Source of the DNA: Alphaproteobacteria bacterium
GTDB lineage: Bacteria; Pseudomonadota; Alphaproteobacteria; Reyranellales; Reyranellaceae
DNA: 10,012 bases
Reading direction: 5' to 3'
NCBI GenBank assembly: GCA_005884705.1
Contig: VBAF01000296.1
Coordinates: 1 to 10,012 of the forward strand
Position numbers and translations under genes: made by a program. The first letter of the stretch is position 1; each line of letters starts with the position of its first letter. This document shows positions 1 through 6,745 of the stretch, piece after piece. The notes beneath the pieces are model-generated. The model was given only the letters and a program-made list of their open reading frames with translations, was not told the origin of the DNA and did no database searches.

Positions 1-34
1 TGAATGGGGAGGTGTATGACGCTAGAAGACCCCC
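1..34 (+). promoter_or_regulatory. hisB leader and ribosome binding site
   Basis: This short leader precedes the GTG start of hisB. AGAAG at 24-28 lies 6 nt before the GTG and is a plausible weak Shine-Dalgarno that supports that start. A stronger purine run, GGGGAGG at 6-12, is 22 nt away and too far for hisB. A 15-codon open frame begins at ATG 4 (with another in-frame ATG at 16), overlaps the hisB start and ends at TAA 49-51. It has no run of histidine codons, so it does not look like a classical his attenuator peptide. The promoter must lie left of the window. Confidence 0.4.
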
Positions 35-700
35 GTGAAAACCACCGTTAAAAAGGGCGCTCTCAAGCCGGTCGCGCCGGTCAGACAGGACCTCACCACC
101 CCCGGTTCGGGCGGGCGGCGGGGCTTCGTCGCGCGCCTGACCAAGGAGACCCGCATCGCCGCCGCGATCAACCTCGACGGCACTGGCCAATACGACATCA
201 AGACCGGCATCGGCTTTCTCGACCACATGCTCGAGCAACTGAGCCGCCACAGCCTGATCGACATCACGCTCAGGGCCGAGGGCGACCTGCACATCGACTA
301 TCATCACACGACCGAGGATTCGGGCATCGTGCTGGGCGAGTGCCTGGCCAAGGCGCTGGGCAACCGCGCCGGCATCCGCCGCTACGGCAGTGCCCTCATC
401 CCGATGGACGAGACGCTGACCGAGGTGGCGCTCGACGCCTCCAACCGGCCGTACCTGATCTGGAAGGTCGCCTTCTCCAAGCCCAAGCTCGGCACCATGG
501 ACACCGAGCTGTTCAAGGAATGGTTCCAGGCCTTCGCCCAGCTCGGCGGGCTGACCCTGCACGTCTGGAACCACTACGGCGAGAACAACCACCACATCGT
601 CGAGAGCTGCTTCAAGGGCCTCGCCCGCTCGCTGCGCGTCGCCTGCGAAGTCGATCCGCGCCAGGCCACGGCGGTGCCCAGCACCAAGGGTGTGCTCTAG
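35..700 (+). CDS. hisB: Imidazoleglycerol-phosphate dehydratase
   Basis: HisB removes water from imidazole-glycerol phosphate to give imidazole-acetol phosphate, a middle step of cytoplasmic histidine synthesis. The 221-residue product has the family's duplicated metal-binding signature: FLDHMLEQ at 61-68, HHTTED at 90-95, NNHHIVES at 184-191 and the C-terminal PSTKG at 215-219. These histidines and glutamates bind the manganese ions of the active site. It is the monofunctional form, with no phosphatase domain. The GTG start is the only reasonable one because an in-frame stop lies just upstream (23-25) and no other start codon precedes the conserved core. It gives about 25 residues more than the usual roughly 195-200, as a basic, proline- and glycine-containing N-terminal extension (residues 1-33) of unknown role. 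hisH follows after 7 nt, so the two are probably co-transcribed. The identification is secure; only the exact start is open. Confidence 0.96.
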   Translation: MKTTVKKGALKPVAPVRQDLTTPGSGGRRGFVARLTKETRIAAAINLDGTGQYDIKTGIGFLDHMLEQLSRHSLIDITLRAEGDLHIDYHHTTEDSGIVLGECLAKALGNRAGIRRYGSALIPMDETLTEVALDASNRPYLIWKVAFSKPKLGTMDTELFKEWFQAFAQLGGLTLHVWNHYGENNHHIVESCFKGLARSLRVACEVDPRQATAVPSTKGVL

Positions 701-707
701 CCGGCCG

Positions 708-1349
708 ATGACCGTCGCCATCGTCGATTACGGCTCGGGCAATCTCCGGTCGGCCGCCAAAGCCTTCGAGCGCGCTGCTCGCGAAGCGGGCACGCACGAG
801 CGGGTGCTGGTGACGGCCAATCCGCGCGAGGTCGAGCAGGCCGACCGCATCGTGCTGCCGGGCGTCGGCGCCTTCGCCGATTGCCGCGCCGGCCTCTACG
901 GCGTGCCGGGCATGGTCGACGTGCTGCAGCGCGAGGTGATCGAGCGCGGCAAGCCGTTCCTCGGCATCTGCGTCGGCATGCAGCTGATGGCGACGCGCGG
1001 CGTCGAATACGGCGTGCATGCCGGGCTCGACTGGATCGCGGGCGACGTGGTGCGGATCGAGCCGGGCAAGGATCACCTCAAGATCCCGCACATGGGCTGG
1101 AACGAGCTGCTCGAGCTCAAGCCGCATCCGCTGCTGGAAGGCCTTTTGCCGCGCGATCACGCCTATTTTGTCCATTCCTTCCAGCTCCAGGCGAGCCGGC
1201 CCGAGACCCTGCTGGCGACCACCGAGTACGGCGGCACGGTCACGGCGGTGGTCGGCCGCGACAATCTCGCCGGCACGCAGTTCCATCCGGAAAAGAGCCA
1301 GGCGACGGGCCTCCGCCTGATCGGCAACTTCCTGCGCTGGAAGCCGTAG
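708..1349 (+). CDS. hisH: Imidazole glycerol phosphate synthase, glutaminase subunit
   Basis: HisH is the glutaminase half of IGP synthase. It releases ammonia from glutamine and channels it to HisF, which makes imidazole-glycerol phosphate (the HisB substrate) and AICAR. The 213-residue product is a complete class I (triad) amidotransferase. VDYGSGN is near the N-terminus (6-12), PGVGAF is at 51-56, the nucleophile elbow GICVG has Cys88, PHMGWN is at 127-132, and the catalytic His193 and Glu195 lie in QFHPEKS. The ATG at 708 is preferred over a longer GTG frame at 690 because the first strand starts immediately after it and the longer version would overlap hisB. There is no strong Shine-Dalgarno, so translational coupling to hisB is likely. 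Its partner hisF, and hisA, are not in the window; they must be encoded elsewhere. Confidence 0.97.
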   Translation: MTVAIVDYGSGNLRSAAKAFERAAREAGTHERVLVTANPREVEQADRIVLPGVGAFADCRAGLYGVPGMVDVLQREVIERGKPFLGICVGMQLMATRGVEYGVHAGLDWIAGDVVRIEPGKDHLKIPHMGWNELLELKPHPLLEGLLPRDHAYFVHSFQLQASRPETLLATTEYGGTVTAVVGRDNLAGTQFHPEKSQATGLRLIGNFLRWKP

Positions 1350-1381
1350 AGGGCGCGCGCTGAACGTCTTACTGTCGGGGC

Positions 1382-2194
1382 ATGATCTCCCGCAGGAATG
1401 CTCTTTCGGGCCTCGCCGCTTCGGCCACGGCAGGATGCGGCGTTCGCCAGCCGCCCGCACCGCCCTATCAGTATCCAATCGCCCCGCCGCCGCCGGATCG
1501 CGCGTCGCTGGGTTTGGACGCGGTGATCGACATCAGCCGCTTTGTGACCGTCTCCGACTTCCGCCGGGTGCGACAGAGCGGCATCCTTGGTGTCATCCAT
1601 AAAGCGACCGAAGGCGGTGATTACACCGACACGGCATGTGCCGCGAGACGGCCCCAAGCCGAGGCGGCGGGATTGCTGTGGGGCACCTATCATTTCGGCA
1701 CCGGGCAAATGTCGGGCGCGCAGCAGGCGGCGTTCTTCCTGAACCGTTCACGGCCGGGCCCCACAACCCTCCTTGCCCTCGACCTCGAAGCCAACGAGAA
1801 CAATCCGTCGAACTCAATGACGATCGAGCAGGCCGAAGCCTTCGTGCGAGCAGTGGCCGACGCGACAGGTCGGCTGCCGGTCGTCTACGTCCATCCAACC
1901 TGGGCCAATGGCGATCCGCTGCCGGTTTCCGGCCTGAGCTTCGGCGCCCGCATCACACCGGAGTCGATTCTCGCGCGCTGCGGCCTCTGGGTCGCCGACT
2001 ACCATGACTCGCCGGAGATACCGTTTGCCTGGGCCGCGAGCGGCTGGCGGCTCTGGCAGTATGCGGGCGACGAGAGCGCGGGCCGCCCCGCCTACAACCA
2101 GACCACCATCGTGCAGGGTGTCAGCCACTGCGATCGCAACTTGTTCAACGGTGACGCGGCCGCGCTCGATCGATTCTGGCGCGGGATCACCTGA
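1382..2194 (+). CDS. Exported GH25-family muramidase (lysozyme-like)
   Basis: This is a 270-residue protein of the glycoside hydrolase 25 family, which cuts the MurNAc-GlcNAc bond of peptidoglycan. Visible family features are VIDIS (Asp50), IHKATEG at 72-78, GTYHF at 101-105, the catalytic-type Asp134-x-Glu136 in LALDLEANEN, WVADYHD at 203-209, WRLWQYAGD at 222-230 and the terminal HCDRNLFNGD. The N-terminus carries SRRNAL, a twin-arginine motif, then an alanine-rich stretch ending in TAGC at 16-19. That could be a weak lipobox, so a Tat-exported lipoprotein is possible. A proline-rich linker (22-39) leads into the domain, and there is no separate wall-binding domain. The gene starts 32 nt after hisH with only a poor GGGG-type ribosome site. 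Sampled lines look slightly less GC-rich than the ABC genes, which may hint at acquisition. Family assignment is good; the biological target (self wall, competitor or prophage-derived) is unknown. Confidence 0.85.
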   Translation: MISRRNALSGLAASATAGCGVRQPPAPPYQYPIAPPPPDRASLGLDAVIDISRFVTVSDFRRVRQSGILGVIHKATEGGDYTDTACAARRPQAEAAGLLWGTYHFGTGQMSGAQQAAFFLNRSRPGPTTLLALDLEANENNPSNSMTIEQAEAFVRAVADATGRLPVVYVHPTWANGDPLPVSGLSFGARITPESILARCGLWVADYHDSPEIPFAWAASGWRLWQYAGDESAGRPAYNQTTIVQGVSHCDRNLFNGDAAALDRFWRGIT

Positions 2195-2300
2195 GTGACC
2201 TTCACCTGGACGCTGGAGGCCTTAGCGTTGGGCTGGCATGGACGCCGCCGTCTCGGGCCGCCAGTATTCCCCCAAGCAACGCGAGCTGTTGGGGGGAATC
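2195..2300 (+). promoter_or_regulatory. Importer operon leader with RBS-masking hairpin
   Basis: This 106-bp gap separates the GH25 gene from the importer operon. Near its end, ATTCCCCC at 2266-2273 is perfectly complementary to GGGGGAAT at 2292-2299. With G2291 bulged, AA at 2274-2275 also pairs TT at 2289-2290, leaving a 13-nt loop. The right arm is the Shine-Dalgarno (GGGGGGAA, 2291-2298), and the ATG at 2301 lies one base past the stem, so the folded RNA would hide the ribosome site. Further upstream, ACGCT at 2210-2214 and AGCGT at 2224-2228 form a weak 5-bp stem. I see no clear Fur, Irr or RirA box and no convincing -35/-10 pair. The hairpin is directly visible; regulation by it is inference. 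Confidence 0.45.
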
Positions 2301-3264
2301 ATGAAGTTCGGCGTACTGACCGGCATCGTCGCTGCCGGCGTCATAAGCTCCATCGCGACTTCGGCGTCGGCCCAAGGCGTGCTGAATGTCTACTGCTCGG
2401 TGCAGGTCGAATGGTGCACGCTGATTGCCAACGAGTTCCAGAAGGCGAGCGGCGTCAAGGTTTCGATGAGCCAGAAGGGTTCCGGCGAGACGATCGCGCA
2501 GCTCAAGGCGGAGTCGCAAAATCCCAAGGGCGACGTATGGTTCGGCGGCACTGGCGATCCGCACCTGCAGGCGGCCGAAGAAGGGCTGAGCGAGCCCTAC
2601 AAGTCGCCCAAGCTCGGCGAGCTGCATCCGTGGGCTATCAAGCAGAACACCGATTCGGGCGGCAAGACCGTCGGCATCTATGCCGGAGCGCTGGGTTACG
2701 GCTTCAACAGCGAGCTGCTGGCCAAGAAGAACGTCAAGCCGCCGGCCTGCTGGGCCGACCTGTTGAAGCCCGAGTTCAAGGGCGAGATCCAGATGGCCAA
2801 TCCCAATTCGTCAGGCACCGCGTATGTGGCGATCGCCACGCTGGTCCAGCTGATGGGCGAGGAAAAGGCGTTCGACTACCTGAAGAAACTGCACGCCAAC
2901 ATCAACTCCTATACCCGCTCCGGCACCGCGCCGATGAAGGCGGTCGCGCGCGGCGAGACTGGCGTCAGCATCTCCTTCATCCATGGAGATCGGCTCGATG
3001 AGCATCGTCAAGGGCGCGCGCAATCTCGCCAACGCCCGGAAATTCTACGACTGGGCGCTCACACCGGAGGCACAGAAGCTCGAGGCGCAGGCCAAGCAGT
3101 TCCAGGTGCCATCGAACAAGAACACGCCGGTGCCGCCCGAAGCGCCCAAATTCGCCGACATCAAGCTGATCGACTACGACCAGGCGAAATACGGCAAGTC
3201 GGCCGAGCGCAAGCGGTTGATCGCCCGGTGGGACAACGAGGTCGGCAGCCTGCCCCGGCCGTGA
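2301..3264 (+). pseudogene. Frameshifted Fe(III)-type ABC substrate-binding protein
   Basis: This is a periplasmic binding protein of the extracellular solute-binding family annotated as iron(III) transport (AfuA/FbpA-like). The ATG at 2301 follows GGGGGGAA and starts a clean Sec signal peptide that ends ATSASAQ (about 25 residues), so the longer frame from 2238 is not the real start. Family stretches include GGTGDPHLQAAEEG, GIYAGALGYGFN, CWADLL and MANPNSSGTAY. The frame breaks at 2982-2985, after GVSISFIH (His228). The C-terminal part continues in another frame from 2983 as EIGSMSIVKGARN and on to LIDYDQAKYG, stopping at TGA 3262-3264. Relatives as I recall them carry about 20 more residues here, ending in a GTGYEIGSMSI-type motif, so a deletion not divisible by three is the simplest reading. 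Without repair the gene cannot make a full binding lobe. In the first frame translation would run on, without a stop, into the permease. The substrate is inferred from the operon type only. Confidence 0.8.
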
Positions 3265-5477
3265 GCCGGGCAGCCCTCGGCTGGTCGGTTGCGGGCCTGC
3301 TCGGCGCGGCCTGCGTGCCGTGGTATGCGTTGCAGGACGGGCTCGACTCCGGCGCCTGGCTGGGCGGCCTGTGGGCAACGGAGGACTACGCGGCGGCGAT
3401 CGCCCAGGCCGCCGTGCACGGCAAAATGTGGCTGGCGCCAGTGGTGGCCTCTCTCGTCGTGGCGTTGGTCGTCTCCCTCACGCCGATGACGCGCGAACGG
3501 CGCGGCACGCTGCTGATGGTCACCAGCGGCATCGGACTTGCCGTGTTCGTTGCCCAAGCCCTCGGCATCGGCTTGCGCGGCTGGAGCGCGGCGTGGCTCG
3601 AAGCCCTGTTCGGCGCGCTCGACGGACGCCAGACTGGAATCGGCGCCGGTGGCGCGGTGGTGCTGATCACGCTGCTGGCGCTGCTGTCGATCGGACTGGC
3701 GCTGCGCGGTGCCTTCGGCGGCGATGCCTTCGTGGCCGGCGCGATGACCGCGGTCGCCGCCTCGATCCTGCTGTTCACCGGCTGGCCGATGCTGCGCATC
3801 CTGGCGCAGGCCTTCCAGGATGGCGACGGCATCTTCACGCCGGCCTTGCTGATCGAGCGGCTGGCGGCGGAAAAGATCTGGAGCCTGCGCTGCCTGGCCG
3901 GCGGCGGCCGCTGCGGCGTGGCCTGGAATACGCTGTTCCTTGCGCTCTGCTGCGGCGCCGGCACGACGGCGCTCGGGCTCGCCTTCGCGCTGATCGCCAG
4001 CCGCACCGCCTTCCGCTTCAAGCGGACGCTGCGCGTGCTGACCGTGCTGCCGATCATCACGCCGCCGTTCGTGATCGGACTGGCGCTGATCCTGCTGTTC
4101 GGCCGGTCCGGCGTGGTGAACCAGCTGCTCGACTGGGCATTCGCCGTGCCGCAGACACGCTGGATCTACGGTTTCCAGGGTGTGTTGCTGGCCCAGCTTT
4201 TCGCCTTCACGCCGGTCGCGTTCCTGGTCCTGATCGGCGTCGTCGAGGGCGTCAGCCCGACCCTCGAAGAGGCGTCGCAGACGCTGCGTGCCGACCGCTG
4301 GGCAACCTTCGCCACGGTGTCGTTGCCGCTGATGCGGCCAGGCCTCGCCAACGCCTTCCTGGTCGGTTTCATCGAAAGCATCGCCGACTTCGGCAATCCG
4401 ATCGAGCTGGGCGGGGACTACGGCGTGCTGTCGACCGAGATCTACTTCGCGGTGGTCGGCGCCCAACTCGACTATGGCCGCGCCGCGGCGCTTGCCCTGC
4501 TGCTGCTGGCCTTCGCGCTGGGCGCGTTCTTCGCGCAGCGCCGCATTGTCGGCACTCGTTCCTACGCGACCATCTCCGGCAAGGGCGATGGCGGCCTCGC
4601 CACGCCGCTGCCCGACCGCGCCCGGCGGGTCGCTGAATGGATCGCGCTGCCATGGGCAGCGTTCACCCTGCTGCTCTACGGCTTCGCCTTCGTCGGCGGG
4701 CTGGTCAAGGTGTGGGGCCGCGACTACACGCCGACCTTCGATCACTATGTGAAGGCCTTCGCCGTCGAGCACACCGCCGACGGCCTGATCTGGACGGGGG
4801 CCGCCTGGAACTCGTTCTGGACGACGGTCAAGCTCGCCGCGATCGCGGCGCCGCTCACCGCCGCGCTCGGCCTGATCGCGGCCTGGCTGCTGGTGCGCCA
4901 GCGCTTCGCCGGACGGGCGGCGCTGGAGTTCGCGACCATGCTGTCCTTCGCGGTGCCCGGCACGGTGATCGGCGTGGCCTATGTCTTTGCGTTCAACGTG
5001 CCGCCGCTCGAGATCACCGGCACCGCGCTGATCATCGTGCTGTGCTTCGTGTTCCGCAACATGCCGGTCGGCGTGCGCGCCGGCATGGCGGCCATGAGCC
5101 AGATCGACCGCAGCCTCGACGAGGCCTCGGCCACCCTGGGCGCCCGCGCGCCGCACACCCTGCTCTACGTCGTCCTGCCGCTCCTGCGGCCGGCCGTCGT
5201 GGCAGCGCTCGTCTACGGTTTCGTGCGGGCCGTGACGACGGTGAGCGCCGTGGTGTTCCTGGTGACGGCAGAGTACGAGCTGGCGACGACCTACATCATC
5301 CTGCGCGTGATCAACGGCGACTATGGACTGGCGATCGCCTACAGCTGCGCGCTGATCCTGCTGATGCTGCTGGCGATCCTGTTGATCCAGCTGGTGGTCG
5401 GCGAGCGCCGGCTCGGCCGCCGCGCGCTGCCGCTGGCGGCAGGCCGCGCCGTACCAATTCCGGGAGGCCGCGCATGA
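3261..5477 (+). CDS. ABC importer permease, two fused transmembrane domains (Fe(III) type)
   Basis: This is the inner-membrane channel of the importer, 738 residues from the GTG at 3261. That GTG overlaps the binding-protein stop in GTGA, a classic coupled start. The first about 180 residues hold several hydrophobic segments (around 7-25, 58-76, 82-104, 131-149 and 155-178), a longer N-terminal part than the roughly 550-residue FbpB/AfuB proteins. Two binding-protein-dependent transport domains follow, beginning near WNTLFLAL (222) and WNSFWTTV (516). Each has an EAA loop that docks the ATPase: EEASQTLRAD from 336 ending in SLPLMRP, and DEASATLGAR from 620 ending in VLPLLRP. In the first loop the usual glycine is an arginine, so only the second fits consensus fully. 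One chain thus supplies both halves of the channel, and one ATPase homodimer would serve it. The frame is uninterrupted. The apparent fusion to the upstream gene is attributed to the break near 2983. Confidence 0.87.
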   Translation: MSRAALGWSVAGLLGAACVPWYALQDGLDSGAWLGGLWATEDYAAAIAQAAVHGKMWLAPVVASLVVALVVSLTPMTRERRGTLLMVTSGIGLAVFVAQALGIGLRGWSAAWLEALFGALDGRQTGIGAGGAVVLITLLALLSIGLALRGAFGGDAFVAGAMTAVAASILLFTGWPMLRILAQAFQDGDGIFTPALLIERLAAEKIWSLRCLAGGGRCGVAWNTLFLALCCGAGTTALGLAFALIASRTAFRFKRTLRVLTVLPIITPPFVIGLALILLFGRSGVVNQLLDWAFAVPQTRWIYGFQGVLLAQLFAFTPVAFLVLIGVVEGVSPTLEEASQTLRADRWATFATVSLPLMRPGLANAFLVGFIESIADFGNPIELGGDYGVLSTEIYFAVVGAQLDYGRAAALALLLLAFALGAFFAQRRIVGTRSYATISGKGDGGLATPLPDRARRVAEWIALPWAAFTLLLYGFAFVGGLVKVWGRDYTPTFDHYVKAFAVEHTADGLIWTGAAWNSFWTTVKLAAIAAPLTAALGLIAAWLLVRQRFAGRAALEFATMLSFAVPGTVIGVAYVFAFNVPPLEITGTALIIVLCFVFRNMPVGVRAGMAAMSQIDRSLDEASATLGARAPHTLLYVVLPLLRPAVVAALVYGFVRAVTTVSAVVFLVTAEYELATTYIILRVINGDYGLAIAYSCALILLMLLAILLIQLVVGERRLGRRALPLAAGRAVPIPGGRA

Positions 5478-6526
5478 GCGTCGAATTCCGAAACGTCGTG
5501 AAGCGCTACGGCCCCTCGACCGCCGTTGCCGGGGTGAGCTTCACCGTGCAAGCCGGCACGCTGGTGACGCTGCTCGGCCCGTCCGGCTGCGGCAAGACCA
5601 CGACCCTGCGCCTGATCGCCGGCCTCGAGCTGCCGAGCGAGGGCCGCATCCTGCTCGCCGGCCGCGACGTCACCAGCCTGGGCGCCACCGAGCGCGACGT
5701 CAGCATGGTGTTCCAGTCCTACGCCCTGTTCCCGCATATGAGCGTGCTGGAAAACGTCTGCTACGGCCTGCGGCGCTCCGGCCTCGGCCGTGACGCAGCG
5801 GAAAAGCAGGCGCTCGGGGCACTGGCCCAGGTCGGTCTCGAAGGCTATGGGCGGCGCCAGCCCTCGGAATTGTCGGGCGGCCAGCAGCAGCGCGTCGCGG
5901 TGGCTCGGGCGCTGGTGCTGAAGCCGGCGGTCCTGCTGTTCGACGAGCCGCTCAGCAACCTCGACACCCGCCTGCGCCGGCAGATGCGCGAGGAAATCCG
6001 GGAGCTGCAGCAGCGGCTCGGCCTCACCGTGGTCTATGTCACGCACGACCAGCAGGAGGCGATGGCGGTGTCCGACCGCATCATCGTCATGAATGCCGGG
6101 CGCATCGAACAGCAAGGCGATCCCCGCGATCTCTACGAGCATCCCGCCACGCCGTTCCTCGCGCGATTCATGGGCGAATCGAACCCGGCGCGCGGCCAAG
6201 TGCGGCGGCTCGACCCCCAGCGGGTGCGCGTGAAACTGGGCGACGCCGAGATCGAGCTCGCCGACGAATCGGCTCCCGACGGCGAAGCCACGGTCGCCAT
6301 CCGACCGGAAGCGATCACGGTGGAGGCTGCCCCCGGGCCCCCGGGGGCGCTGGCCGGAACGATCGCCAAAGCGAGCTACCTCGGCAGCCACATGGAATAT
6401 TCGATCGAGACCGAGATCGGTACGCTGTTTGCCACCTGTCCCCGGGTCGACCGGCCGCTCGGTCGCGGAAGGCGGGTGGCGCTAGTCGTGGCCGCCCGTG
6501 GCGTCATCGTCGTGAACGACCGCTAG
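5474..6526 (+). CDS. ABC importer ATPase (Fe(III)/spermidine/putrescine type)
   Basis: This 350-residue subunit powers the importer from the cytoplasmic face. All nucleotide-binding motifs are intact: Walker A GPSGCGKT at 35-42, Q-loop Gln81 in MVFQSYALFPHMS, signature LSGGQQQR at 133-140, Walker B VLLFDE at 153-158, D-loop SNLD at 161-164 and switch His191. The C-terminal about 100 residues (roughly 240-350), with VAIRPEAI and ASYLGSHMEY, match a TOBE-type regulatory domain as in PotA, FbpC and AfuC. The ATG overlaps the permease stop in ATGA, and GGGAGG at 5462-5467 is a good ribosome site; a much longer in-frame extension to 4637 lies inside the permease and is not real. The substrate cannot be told from this subunit, since FbpC-, PotA- and phosphonate-type ATPases look alike. 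A very GC-rich stretch encoding PGPPGA (6329-6348) lies in the TOBE region. Confidence 0.92.
   Translation: MSVEFRNVVKRYGPSTAVAGVSFTVQAGTLVTLLGPSGCGKTTTLRLIAGLELPSEGRILLAGRDVTSLGATERDVSMVFQSYALFPHMSVLENVCYGLRRSGLGRDAAEKQALGALAQVGLEGYGRRQPSELSGGQQQRVAVARALVLKPAVLLFDEPLSNLDTRLRRQMREEIRELQQRLGLTVVYVTHDQQEAMAVSDRIIVMNAGRIEQQGDPRDLYEHPATPFLARFMGESNPARGQVRRLDPQRVRVKLGDAEIELADESAPDGEATVAIRPEAITVEAAPGPPGALAGTIAKASYLGSHMEYSIETEIGTLFATCPRVDRPLGRGRRVALVVAARGVIVVNDR
6329..6348 (+). repeat. 9-bp GC-only inverted repeat inside the ATPase gene
   Basis: GCCCCCGGG at 6329-6337 is the exact reverse complement of CCCGGGGGC at 6340-6348, with only CC between. It encodes part of a proline/glycine linker in the ATPase's TOBE domain. 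The reading frame passes through it intact. It may simply result from biased codons for Pro and Gly. Confidence 0.5.
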
Positions 6527-6745
6527 AGACCCGTCGGCCAAACTCTCGAAGTAAGGGATGGACCTCGATCATGGTGCCGTGTCGGTCGCCACTCACGGCC
6601 ATAGCCGCCCCGTGCGACGATCCGGAAAAGCGATGGGCGTGCCCACTGATCAGGCGTGCCAGCACCCTCGCGACCTGGAACGGCTCGCCTGCGGGACGAG
6701 CGCTATGGCATGGTAGTTGCGAGCCTTGGCGCCGGGAGCACCCAT
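6527..6745 (-). pseudogene. Possible remnant of a small minus-strand gene
   Basis: The gap between the ATPase and the Bug gene has protein-like sequence on the minus strand in two frames. Reading from 6745 one sees MGAPGAKARNYHAIALVPQ, and from about 6695 in another frame GEPFQVARVLARLISGHAHRF, then GDRHGTMIEVHP. Adding one G near 6695 would join them into one sensible stretch. The pattern recalls the N-terminal part of an uncharacterised conserved protein family I know only vaguely (ARVLARL followed by GDxHGTxIEVYP). It ends without a matching C-terminus against the ATPase stop, so at most a truncated, frame-broken 5' fragment remains. Its ATG (6743-6745) overlaps the Bug gene ATG (6744-6746), which would be an odd arrangement for two live genes. 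It could also be a chance open frame in GC-rich DNA. Confidence 0.3.

Noticed and set aside
4..51. Short open frame upstream of hisB as a his attenuator peptide
   Set aside because: It has only one His codon and no visible terminator/antiterminator pair, so it does not fit a his leader.
690..707. Longer hisH start at GTG 690
   Set aside because: It overlaps the end of hisB and adds six residues absent from the family; the first beta strand begins right after ATG 708.
2210..2228. Weak stem after the GH25 gene as an intrinsic terminator
   Set aside because: Only 5 bp with a 9-nt loop and no T-run follow it, so it was not listed as a terminator.
2238..2300. Longer start for the importer binding protein at ATG 2238
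   Set aside because: It would place 21 polar residues before a perfect signal peptide, and the strong ribosome site lies directly before ATG 2301.
3174..5156. A 660-codon minus-strand open frame across the permease
   Set aside because: It is opposite a conserved two-domain permease. The translation is full of Arg, Gln, Glu and His with no motif, typical of an antisense shadow of membrane-protein codons.
6329..6348. GC hairpin in the ATPase gene as a terminator
   Set aside because: It is internal to an intact, conserved coding frame and has no T-run; codon bias for Pro and Gly explains it.
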